From: Spirochaetales bacterium
GTDB taxonomy: Bacteria > Spirochaetota > Spirochaetia > SZUA-6 > DRHE01
NCBI GenBank assembly: GCA_023136785.1
Contig: JAGLQP010000149.1
Location: forward strand, 1 to 5,606
Direction of reading: 5' to 3'
DNA length: 5,606 bases
The notes beneath the pieces were generated by a model. The model was not told the origin of the DNA, ran no database searches, and saw only the letters and a list, made by a program, of their open reading frames with translations. Positions 1 to 5,606 of the stretch are shown piece after piece. A program made the translations under genes and the position numbers. How positions within the stretch are numbered: the stretch's first letter is position 1; each line of letters begins with the position of its first letter.

Positions 1-75
1 GCTGTGGTTGTTATCGCCGCGGTGTACCTGATCCAGCGAGTTCCGGCCAGAGCTACAAAGGGAAAGCTGATCTAA
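1..75 (+). CDS. C-terminal end of an upstream membrane protein (partial)
   Basis: Frame 1 is open from the window edge to a TAA stop at 73-75, giving 24 residues. The first eleven (AVVVIAAVYLI) are strongly hydrophobic and look like the end of a transmembrane helix. They are followed by a basic tail (QRVPARATKGKLI) that would face the cytoplasm by the positive-inside rule. This fits the last helix of a transporter or permease. Its position 60 nt ahead of a pyrimidine-degradation operon makes a nucleobase or nucleoside transporter plausible, but that is inferred from context only. The fragment is too short to assign a family. The 60-nt gap to preT shows no convincing terminator, so it may belong to the same operon. 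Confidence 0.65.
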   Translation, partial: AVVVIAAVYLIQRVPARATKGKLI

Positions 76-121
76 CGAACGGATTGTTTTTAAATGAGAA
101 AAAAAACATCATTCCCATTTC

Positions 122-128
122 AAGGAGG
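122..128 (+). promoter_or_regulatory. Ribosome binding site that sets the preT start at GTG 136
   Basis: AAGGAGG lies 7 nt before GTG 136-138, the same strength and spacing as the sites of the next two genes. The in-frame ATG at 94 is preceded by an AT-rich stretch with no purine-rich site. Starting there would also place this Shine-Dalgarno sequence inside the coding region. The GTG is therefore the better start. Confidence 0.8.
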
Positions 129-135
129 TTTAACT

Positions 136-1464
136 GTGAGCTACGCTGAACATTTCCAGGAAATGGAGAAGGGTATCGGCCTTGCTCATGCGATCGCCGA
201 AGCGGATCGCTGTTTGCTCTGCTACGATGCGCCCTGCTCCAAGGCTTGTCCGGCGGAAACCGACCCGGGCGCGTTCATCCGAAAACTGCGTCTGCGCAAC
301 ATCACCGGGGCGATCCGCACGATCAAGGATAACAATATACTCGGAGGGGCCTGCGGAGTGCTCTGTCCGACTTCAAAGCTCTGCGAGAAGGAGTGCAGTG
401 CCACCGGTATCAGCCGGCCGATCGAAATCGGCCAGATTCAAAGATTCCTGGTGGAATACGGATGGCAGATCGGTTTCAAGGTGTTCGAGAGGGCGAAGGA
501 GCGCAAGGAGAAGGTCGCCGTGGTCGGTTCCGGTCCGGCGGGTCTGTCCTGCGCAGGTGAACTTGCCAAACAAGGATACCAGGTCACCGTTTTCGCGGAA
601 CGCTCCGAACCCGGCGGAGTCATTCGCTACGGAGTTCCCGCCTATCGTTTCGATAAGAAGTTCTTTAAGAACGAATTACAGGATCTGTACGATCTGGGAG
701 TCGAGTTCCAGTGCAATACAAAGATCGAAGGCAAAGCTGGGGTAGAGAAGCTGCTCAACGACGGATACAAGGCGGTGTTCCTATCACCGGGACTGTGGGG
801 GACCCAACCTCTGATTCCGGGGCCCCAGAACATACAAGGCGTCTTCACATCTGCGGATTTTTTGGTAGCCCTGAGAGAGGAGCGCTACGAAGAGCTCGGC
901 AAACAGATCAAGGGAAAAAGAGTAGCGGTAATCGGCGGCGGTTCGGTTGCCATGGACTGCGTTGAATCGGCGAGCAAGCTGGGCGCCAAAGACGTCTACC
1001 TGGTGTACCGGCGTTCCTTCGCCCAGATGCCCGCAGAGGAGGACGAACGCCTCGAGGTCCTCAGGCTCGGAGTGCACTTTTTGGTTCTCAACCAGCCCGT
1101 CGATTACCTGACGGAGTCGAGCGGCAAAGTGAACGCGCTCAAGCTGATCCGGACCCAGTTGGCTGAACCCGATGCCTCGAGTCGCAGAAAACCGGTCGAG
1201 ATAAAGGGTTCCGAATGGGAATTGGACGTCGACTTCGTAGTCGAGGCGGTCGGACAAAAGCCTGATGAAGCGGTGGATTGGTCCCCCGCGGTAAAGCTGG
1301 ACAAGAAGGGACTGATCGTTGCAGACCCCGAGTCCGGCCAGGTTTCCAGCAAGCTGATTTTCGCCGGTGGGGATATCGTACGGGGACCCGCCCTGGTGGT
1401 TGAAGCCGTACAGGACGGCAAGGTCGCCGCCCGGGCCATAGCCAAGGCACTCTCTAAGACCTAA
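136..1464 (+). CDS. preT: NAD-dependent dihydropyrimidine dehydrogenase, PreT subunit
   Basis: PreT is the electron-input subunit of bacterial dihydropyrimidine dehydrogenase. It is cytoplasmic, oxidises NAD(P)H at FAD and feeds electrons through Fe-S clusters to PreA. From GTG 136 it has 442 residues (E. coli PreT is about 412). The N-terminal domain carries C26, C29, C34, C38, then C73, C77, C83, C87. By comparison with mammalian DPD, C38/C77/C83/C87 should hold one [4Fe-4S] cluster. C26/C29/C34 plus Q102, in IGQIQRF, should hold the unusual Gln-ligated one. A Rossmann FAD motif GSGPAG (131-136) follows, with GG at the end of the adenine-binding loop. The NAD(P) motif GGGSVA is at 267-272, followed by YRRS. 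The C-terminal FAD motif AGGDIVRGPALVVEAV starts near 410. It sits 14 nt before preA. The GltD-like glutamate synthase small subunit is the main alternative, but the preA neighbour settles it. Confidence 0.95.
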   Translation: MSYAEHFQEMEKGIGLAHAIAEADRCLLCYDAPCSKACPAETDPGAFIRKLRLRNITGAIRTIKDNNILGGACGVLCPTSKLCEKECSATGISRPIEIGQIQRFLVEYGWQIGFKVFERAKERKEKVAVVGSGPAGLSCAGELAKQGYQVTVFAERSEPGGVIRYGVPAYRFDKKFFKNELQDLYDLGVEFQCNTKIEGKAGVEKLLNDGYKAVFLSPGLWGTQPLIPGPQNIQGVFTSADFLVALREERYEELGKQIKGKRVAVIGGGSVAMDCVESASKLGAKDVYLVYRRSFAQMPAEEDERLEVLRLGVHFLVLNQPVDYLTESSGKVNALKLIRTQLAEPDASSRRKPVEIKGSEWELDVDFVVEAVGQKPDEAVDWSPAVKLDKKGLIVADPESGQVSSKLIFAGGDIVRGPALVVEAVQDGKVAARAIAKALSKT

Positions 1465-1478
1465 CAGGAGGAATCGAA

Positions 1479-2783
1479 ATGACAGCAAAGAATATAGATT
1501 TATCGGTCGATTTCGCAGGGGTGAAATTCAAGAATCCCTTTCTACTCTCCTCATCTCCCGTGTCGAACAGCGCTGAAATGGTCGCCCAGTCCTTCGAAGC
1601 CGGATGGGGCGGGGTGGTGTTTAAAACCCTCGCTTCAGGGCGCTGGCCGATCGTTCATCCATCCCCGCGGATGAATCCGTACCACTACGGCTCCACCAAG
1701 ATGATGGGTCTGCAGAACGTAGAGCAGATTTCGGATCGTCCGCTCAAGGACAATCTACTCGATCTCCTCTATCTGAAGAAAAACTACCCGGATCACCCCA
1801 TCGTGGCCAGCGTCATGGGCTTCTCCACCGAGGATTGGCAGTACGTGGCCAAGGCCGCCGAAGACAACGGCGCGGACATGCTCGAATTGAACTTCTCCTG
1901 TCCCCATATGACCATCGAGGGTTCAGGTCACAAGGTAGGCCAGGCCTTTCCACTGCTGGAAGGATTCACAGAGGCGGTGAAAAAGGTGGTAAAGATCCCC
2001 GTCATGGCCAAGATGACCCCGAACATCACCGATATCACCGAACCGGCGATGTTCGCCAAGAAGGGCGGTGCCGATGCGATCTCGGCGGTCAACACTTTCC
2101 GCGGGATATCGGAGATCGGCCGGGATGACTGGATTCCCAAGCCCAACATTTTCGGCGTGGGCGCCGAGAGCGGCTATTCCGGCCCGGCGGTCAAACCCGT
2201 AGCACTTCACTTCATCGCCGACATGGCCAAGTGCAAAGGTTTGGGGCTTCCCCTGTCCGGCATTGGCGGTATCGAAACCTGGGTGGATGTGCTGGAATAC
2301 CTGCTGGTCGGTGCGACCACCATACAGGTAACCACGGGCATCATCCACTACGGGTATCGGATCGTTGAGGACATGGCCGAGGGCTTAAGGGATTACATGG
2401 CCTCCAAGGGTATAAACGAAGTAACTGATCTGATCGGCAAGGCTCTGCCCAACCTGAAGGAGACGGATCACTTCGATCTGGAGAGACAGGGCCGAGCGGA
2501 GTACAACTACGATATCTGCATCGGCTGCGGCCAGTGCTACATCGTGTGCAACGATGCCGCCGGCCAGGCGCTGGAATGGGAGGCGGAAAAGCGGCGGCCC
2601 AAGCTGATCGAGGACAAGTGTCTCAGCTGTATGGTTTGCAGCTTCGTCTGTCCCGTGCCCGGGCTGATCACCTTTAAAGAGATGCCGAAGCAGTGGCAGC
2701 GAAACGAAACGGCTGTTATGGATCCGAGCCTGGAGAAAGAGCTGAAGTACGAGCGGTTCGAAGAAGTGGATCTGAAAACATAG
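1479..2783 (+). CDS. preA: NAD-dependent dihydropyrimidine dehydrogenase, PreA catalytic subunit
   Basis: PreA reduces uracil and thymine to their 5,6-dihydro forms at FMN, using electrons from PreT. It has 434 residues (E. coli PreA is about 411). The first 310 or so form a dihydroorotate-dehydrogenase-like TIM barrel. ELNFSCP (136-142) contains N138 and C141, matching N668 and the catalytic acid C671 of mammalian DPD. K178 in MAKMTPN and N205-T206 in VNTFRG match DPD FMN/substrate residues K709, N736 and T737. SGYSGPAVKP (231-240) and GIGGIETW (261-268) are the flavin-phosphate side of the barrel. The C-terminal ferredoxin domain has two CxxCxxCxxxC motifs: C347, C350, C353, C357 and C381, C384, C387, C391-P. 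About 40 charged residues follow, slightly longer than in E. coli. AGGAGG at 1466-1471 lies 7 nt before ATG. All key residues are present, so it should be active. Confidence 0.96.
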   Translation: MTAKNIDLSVDFAGVKFKNPFLLSSSPVSNSAEMVAQSFEAGWGGVVFKTLASGRWPIVHPSPRMNPYHYGSTKMMGLQNVEQISDRPLKDNLLDLLYLKKNYPDHPIVASVMGFSTEDWQYVAKAAEDNGADMLELNFSCPHMTIEGSGHKVGQAFPLLEGFTEAVKKVVKIPVMAKMTPNITDITEPAMFAKKGGADAISAVNTFRGISEIGRDDWIPKPNIFGVGAESGYSGPAVKPVALHFIADMAKCKGLGLPLSGIGGIETWVDVLEYLLVGATTIQVTTGIIHYGYRIVEDMAEGLRDYMASKGINEVTDLIGKALPNLKETDHFDLERQGRAEYNYDICIGCGQCYIVCNDAAGQALEWEAEKRRPKLIEDKCLSCMVCSFVCPVPGLITFKEMPKQWQRNETAVMDPSLEKELKYERFEEVDLKT

Positions 2784-2787
2784 GAGG
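2782..2787 (+). promoter_or_regulatory. Ribosome binding site overlapping the preA stop codon
   Basis: AGGAGG begins on the second base of the preA TAG stop (2781-2783) and lies 8 nt before the ATG of the dihydropyrimidinase gene. A ribosome terminating on preA would cover this site, so translation of the two genes is likely to be coupled. That is inferred from the layout. Confidence 0.75.
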
Positions 2788-2795
2788 ATCAACAG

Positions 2796-4193
2796 ATGAG
2801 TGTGCTGATAAAAAACGGACTGGTTGTGACATCTTCCGGAAGCTACACCGCAGATGTCTTTGTTGAAGGTGAAAAAATCAAGGTAATCGGCAGCGGTCTC
2901 GAGGCGGCGGTCAAAGCGGATGAGGTTGTCGAGGCAGAGGGCAAGTATGTGCTGCCCGGGGCGATCGATCCCCATACTCACCTGGCCATGCCTTTCATGG
3001 GTACGACCTCGAAGGATGACTTCGAAACAGGTACGATTGCCGCAGCCTGTGGTGGAACCACCTCGGTGGTAGATTTCGTCCTTCAGAATAAGGGAGAATC
3101 CCTCCATGAAGCGGTGGAGCGAAAAAAGGGAATAGCCGATGGGAAAGTGGCCGTGGACTACTCTCTGCATCCGGCTGTGTTGGATCCCAGACCCGAGGTG
3201 ATCGACGAGGTCAAGAAGGCGGCCCAGGAGTACGGAACACCCAGCTTCAAAATTTTCCTGTTCTACGATTTTCGAGTGGACGACTACACCATGATCCGCT
3301 TGCTGGAAGAGACCAAGAAGTACGGCGGTTTGGTACAGGTGCATGCGGAGAACTTCGACATCGTACGCCGCCTGAACGAGTCCTTCGAGAAAGCCGCAAA
3401 CCTTTCCCCCATGTATCACGCCAAAGCCCATGCCATCCTGGCCGAGGAGGAGGCGGTGGACAGGGCGGCCAAGATGGTCGAGTTCACCGGCTCTCGGATC
3501 TACATCGTACATCTGTCCTCCAAAGAGGGACTTTGGAAGATCAAGAAAGCCCGAGACCGGGGCGTGGAGATGTATGCCGAGACCTGCCCCCAGTATCTGA
3601 CCCTGAACGAGGAGCGCTACAACGAACCGAATTGGCAGGGGGCCAAGTACGTGATGTCGCCGCCTCTGCGACCCCAGGATTCCAGCGAAGAGCTCTGGTT
3701 GGGCTTGAGATACGGGGATATTCAGACGATCGGCACGGACCACTGCCCCTTCGATTTCAAAGGTCAAAAGGACATGTTCGGCAAGGACGACTACAAGAAG
3801 ATTCCCAACGGAGCGCCGGGGATCGAAACCATGATGATGCTCCTGCACAGCGAAGGTGTGGTCAAGGGCCGTATCAGCCTGGAACAGATGGTCGCTGTCC
3901 TTTCCACGAACACGGCCAAACTATTTGGCCTCAAAGACAAGGGGGAGGTCGTCGTGGGCAAAGAGGCGGACCTGGTGATCTTCGATCCCAAGCAGAAGTT
4001 CACAGTATCCCAGAGCAAGCTGCACATGAACGTGGACTACACACCCTGGGAGGGGTGGGAGCTGACAGGAATGCCCTCGGCTGTGTACTCCCGCGGAAGG
4101 CGTGTAGCCGAATGGGATGGAAAGCAGATGAAGTTCGTCGGGAAGGTCGGGGCGGGTCGCTTTGTAAAGCGCGAACCCCGAGAGGGATCCTAG
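2796..4193 (+). CDS. hydA: Dihydropyrimidinase / D-hydantoinase
   Basis: This cyclic amidohydrolase opens 5,6-dihydrouracil or dihydrothymine to N-carbamoyl-beta-alanine or N-carbamoyl-beta-aminoisobutyrate, the step after PreTA. It has 465 residues, usual for the family (about 460-490). The binuclear metal site is complete: H60 and H62 in DPHTHL, K152 in SFKIF (the carboxylated bridging lysine), H183 in VHAEN, H239 in IVHLSS and D315 in GTDHCPF. Y157, five residues after the lysine, matches the catalytic-site tyrosine. S289 in MSPPLR and N338 in PNGAPGIE match substrate-backbone contacts. The N-terminal (1-55) and C-terminal (about 385-465) parts form the small beta-sandwich domain. It starts 12 nt after preA. 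Hydantoinase activity on 5-substituted hydantoins is common in this family and cannot be separated from dihydropyrimidinase activity by sequence; the neighbours favour the latter. Allantoinase is unlikely. Confidence 0.93.
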   Translation: MSVLIKNGLVVTSSGSYTADVFVEGEKIKVIGSGLEAAVKADEVVEAEGKYVLPGAIDPHTHLAMPFMGTTSKDDFETGTIAAACGGTTSVVDFVLQNKGESLHEAVERKKGIADGKVAVDYSLHPAVLDPRPEVIDEVKKAAQEYGTPSFKIFLFYDFRVDDYTMIRLLEETKKYGGLVQVHAENFDIVRRLNESFEKAANLSPMYHAKAHAILAEEEAVDRAAKMVEFTGSRIYIVHLSSKEGLWKIKKARDRGVEMYAETCPQYLTLNEERYNEPNWQGAKYVMSPPLRPQDSSEELWLGLRYGDIQTIGTDHCPFDFKGQKDMFGKDDYKKIPNGAPGIETMMMLLHSEGVVKGRISLEQMVAVLSTNTAKLFGLKDKGEVVVGKEADLVIFDPKQKFTVSQSKLHMNVDYTPWEGWELTGMPSAVYSRGRRVAEWDGKQMKFVGKVGAGRFVKREPREGS

Positions 4194-4376
4194 GGGTTTA
4201 AAGAATCGATCGCTCGGGCAGCCATTGGAAACCAGTACGTCTTGAGCTTGCGTCTAATCGATGTGGAGAGCGGGGAAACTGAGGCGATGACTCAGAGTAT
4301 TTATCAGAGATTGAGTCATGTTCTGCTGGAGAGCGCAAGGGTAAGGGTAGTAGAGAGGCTCCTCAGTAATTAATAA
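4194..4376 (+). pseudogene. C-terminal remnant of a CsgG/LpoB-like envelope protein gene
   Basis: A frame of 59 codons runs from just after the hydA stop to a double TAA at 4371-4376. It has no start codon with a ribosome binding site; the only ATG, at 4287, lies mid-motif with no Shine-Dalgarno. The translation contains IGNQYVLSLRLIDVESGE, then a helical tail ending VRVVERLLSN. The pattern GN-x-Y-x-hydrophobic-RLIDVE-x-GE is typical of the end of CsgG/LpoB-type periplasmic or lipoprotein domains, where a beta-hairpin precedes a C-terminal helix. The protein encoded at 4477 has a comparable stretch (SFSFINVEEGRTFA, from residue 150). I infer that the 5' part of an older gene was lost by a deletion ending at or near the hydA stop. 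The frame equals that of hydA, so a rare readthrough extension is formally possible, but hydA already has a normal family C-terminus. Family assignment is from pattern memory only. Confidence 0.55.
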
Positions 4377-4390
4377 ATCATCTGCGTGAA

Positions 4391-4417
4391 TTGAAAAAAT
4401 GGTAGGATCGCTATAAC
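4391..4417 (+). promoter_or_regulatory. Candidate sigma-70 promoter for the gene at 4477
   Basis: TTGAAA at 4391-4396 resembles a -35 box, and TATAAC at 4412-4417 matches the -10 consensus at five of six positions. The spacer is 15 nt, shorter than the optimal 17. The region is AT-rich and follows directly after the remnant's double stop, where a promoter for the next gene is expected. Transcription would start near 4424, leaving a leader of about 50 nt. Confidence 0.4.
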
Positions 4418-4422
4418 TTAGT

Positions 4423-4450
4423 AAGGTATAGAGAGAAAAACTCTGGCCTT
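4423..4450 (+). other. Imperfect hairpin in the leader of the gene at 4477
   Basis: AAGG (4423-4426) can pair with CCTT (4447-4450), and AGAG (4430-4433) with CTCT (4441-4444). The 7-nt A-rich loop is 4434-4440, and a TAT/GG internal loop separates the two stems. The following ATTCTT is only a weak T-tract, so this is a poor intrinsic terminator. If the promoter call is right, the hairpin sits at the very 5' end of the transcript and might protect it. It could equally be chance. Confidence 0.25.
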
Positions 4451-4462
4451 ATTCTTACGCGT

Positions 4463-4468
4463 GGGAGG
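4463..4468 (+). promoter_or_regulatory. Ribosome binding site that selects GTG 4477
   Basis: GGGAGG lies 8 nt before GTG 4477-4479, which opens a reading frame that begins with a clear signal peptide. The ATG at 4469 is in another frame and directly abuts the site, so it cannot be the start. Confidence 0.7.
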
Positions 4469-4476
4469 ATGAGAAA

Positions 4477-5606
4477 GTGCGTAGAATCTTACTTCTGGTA
4501 GTTACTTTCCTGACACTGTCGTTATTTATCGTCACATCGATTTCCGCTCAAGTCGTATCCGAGCGCAAAGAAATCGCTGTGTTCAAGCTCAGCTACTACC
4601 GTTTTGATATTCCCGAGGCGGTTCTTGGCGGAATTGACGAAGAGATCCGCAGCGTTTTCATCAACCTGGGTCGTTTCGATGTGGTGGGTCTTACTCAGCG
4701 TCTGGAAGAGGGGGACCTGAACGAGTTCATCGACAAGATCAAGATGTACAAAGAGGAACAGGTGGAGATCCCCGAAGAAGTACAGATGGGCAAGGAGTTC
4801 TTTACCAAGGCGGATTTCGACAGCCTGGTGGGTTCCTTCCTCGTCGTAGTACCGGCGGTGGCGAATTACGTGGTCGCCCACCTGGATACGGATGAGTACC
4901 AGGTCAATATCAAGACTTCCTTCAGCTTCATCAACGTGGAGGAAGGCCGAACCTTCGCCCATGCCTTTGTGGATACCGAGGGAAAGGATACCAACGTCGA
5001 CCTGGCCATCAAGGACGCTCTGGACGCGATACCCATGCAGCTGACCTTCGAGATCCGCAAAATCCCCGAGTTCCAACTCAAGACAGGCATCCTCGAAGTG
5101 CGGGGCAGCGAGATCATTATCGAGCTGGGCAGGGATCTCGGGCTCAAACGCGGTGATGAGTACGTGATTGTTTCCGGCGAAATCCTGCAATCCGGAAAAG
5201 CTCTGACTGTTGAAAACGGGCTTGTGGTGATCAAAGAGGTCAGCGATGAGGTTTCGGTGGCCAAGATCATCTACGCCCGTCCCAGGCCGCAGATCGGGGA
5301 TCAGCTGCAGGAGGTGCCCCGCTTCGGCATGGACACCACCCCGTACGTACACTACGCGACAGGATTGATGTACCAGAAAGACGATACCCTTCTTATTGGT
5401 GCTCGACAGGCCGTATCCCGCGGATTCTTCGGTTTCCGGCCCCTCGTTGGTATTGAGGTCCCTCTGATCGCCAATATCGCCGCGGCCTTGCCTGTGAATA
5501 TCTATGTCGGTGGTGAGTACGATATTTACTTCGGCCGCTTTCAGATCGTGCCCATGGCTGGGTTGGGCGTCGGGATGGCCTACCTCTGGTATCTTAAAAT
5601 CGCCGA
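4477..5606 (+). CDS. Exported CsgG/FlgT-like protein with barrel-like C-terminal region (3' end outside window)
   Basis: The frame is open from GTG 4477 to the window end: 376 full codons and no stop. Residues 1-24 form a signal peptide: RR at positions 2-3, a hydrophobic core LLLVVTFLTLSLFIV, and probable cleavage after SISA before QVVSE. Residues 30-185 or so resemble the CsgG/LpoB-type fold: an AVFKL strand, then FINLGRFDVVGLTQRLEE, like the family's 'FEVIER-x-x-L' strand and helix, then SFSFINVEEG (150-159). Residues 190-285 are beta-rich with IELGRDLGLKRGDEYVIV (214-231), like the small C-terminal domain of FlgT-type proteins. From about 289 on, alternating polar and aromatic/hydrophobic residues with glycines (VGGEYDIYFGRFQIVPMAG) suggest outer-membrane beta strands. 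It is a separate transcription unit from the pyrimidine operon. I do not recognise a named gene; the domain calls are by eye and the function is unknown. Confidence 0.8.
   Translation, partial: MRRILLLVVTFLTLSLFIVTSISAQVVSERKEIAVFKLSYYRFDIPEAVLGGIDEEIRSVFINLGRFDVVGLTQRLEEGDLNEFIDKIKMYKEEQVEIPEEVQMGKEFFTKADFDSLVGSFLVVVPAVANYVVAHLDTDEYQVNIKTSFSFINVEEGRTFAHAFVDTEGKDTNVDLAIKDALDAIPMQLTFEIRKIPEFQLKTGILEVRGSEIIIELGRDLGLKRGDEYVIVSGEILQSGKALTVENGLVVIKEVSDEVSVAKIIYARPRPQIGDQLQEVPRFGMDTTPYVHYATGLMYQKDDTLLIGARQAVSRGFFGFRPLVGIEVPLIANIAAALPVNIYVGGEYDIYFGRFQIVPMAGLGVGMAYLWYLKIA

Noticed and set aside
80..110. T-run and A-run flanking ATG 94 as a terminator for the upstream gene
   Set aside because: The only possible pairing is a weak A-T stem with no GC part, so an intrinsic terminator is not supported.
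784..1488. Antisense open frame (234 codons) opposite preT
   Set aside because: It overlaps the NAD(P)-binding and C-terminal FAD regions of PreT and encodes no recognisable domain.
2385..3848. Long antisense open frame (487 codons) opposite the preA end and hydA
   Set aside because: It covers two genes whose catalytic motifs are all intact on the + strand. Its translation is rich in His, Gly and Leu with no recognisable domain, as expected for the complement of GC-rich coding sequence.
3533..4201. Second + strand frame inside hydA (222 codons)
   Set aside because: It lies wholly in another frame of an intact amidohydrolase. Its low-complexity Arg/Gly/Gln-rich translation is typical of a shadow frame.
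4204..4262. AATCGAT occurring twice, 52 nt apart
   Set aside because: Seven bases repeated once in about 60 nt is too little to distinguish from chance, and it lies within the remnant's coding frame.
4522..5352. Antisense open frame (276 codons) opposite the 4477 gene
   Set aside because: The + strand frame here has a ribosome binding site, a signal peptide and a coherent protein pattern. The minus-strand translation shows none of these.

Overview
The window reads as a bacterial chromosome segment carrying a reductive pyrimidine-degradation operon on the + strand, followed by a decayed gene remnant and the start of an exported protein gene. All supported genes are on the + strand. The genes are fairly GC-rich, and the shared Shine-Dalgarno form is a strong AGGAGG or GGGAGG placed 7-8 nt before the start. 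No marker gene fixes the taxon. The CsgG/FlgT-like exported protein with a barrel-like C-terminal region, and the related remnant beside it, suggest a Gram-negative-type envelope. My best guess is a spirochaete, with low confidence.

Layout. Positions 1-75 are the last 24 codons and stop of an upstream membrane protein. Positions 136-1464 encode PreT, the FAD/Fe-S NAD(P)H-oxidising subunit of bacterial dihydropyrimidine dehydrogenase. Positions 1479-2783 encode PreA, the FMN/Fe-S catalytic subunit. Positions 2796-4193 encode a dihydropyrimidinase/hydantoinase. The three genes are separated by only 14 and 12 nt and are almost certainly one transcription unit. The operon promoter is not visible and probably lies upstream of the window.

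Together these proteins carry out the first two steps of the reductive pathway. PreT passes electrons from NAD(P)H through its FAD and Fe-S clusters to PreA, which reduces uracil or thymine at FMN. The amidohydrolase then opens the dihydropyrimidine ring to the N-carbamoyl-beta-amino acid. The third enzyme, beta-ureidopropionase, is not in the window.

Positions 4194-4476 hold no intact gene. The first part (4194-4376) is a start-less reading frame of 59 codons ending in a double TAA. Its translation looks like the C-terminal end of a CsgG/LpoB-type envelope protein, so I call it a pseudogene remnant. An AT-rich stretch follows, with a candidate promoter and a hairpin. At 4477 a GTG-started gene with a signal peptide begins and runs off the window end. 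Its mature part has a CsgG/FlgT-like N-terminal region and a beta-barrel-like C-terminal region. It shares a short motif with the remnant, suggesting that the two derive from related genes.
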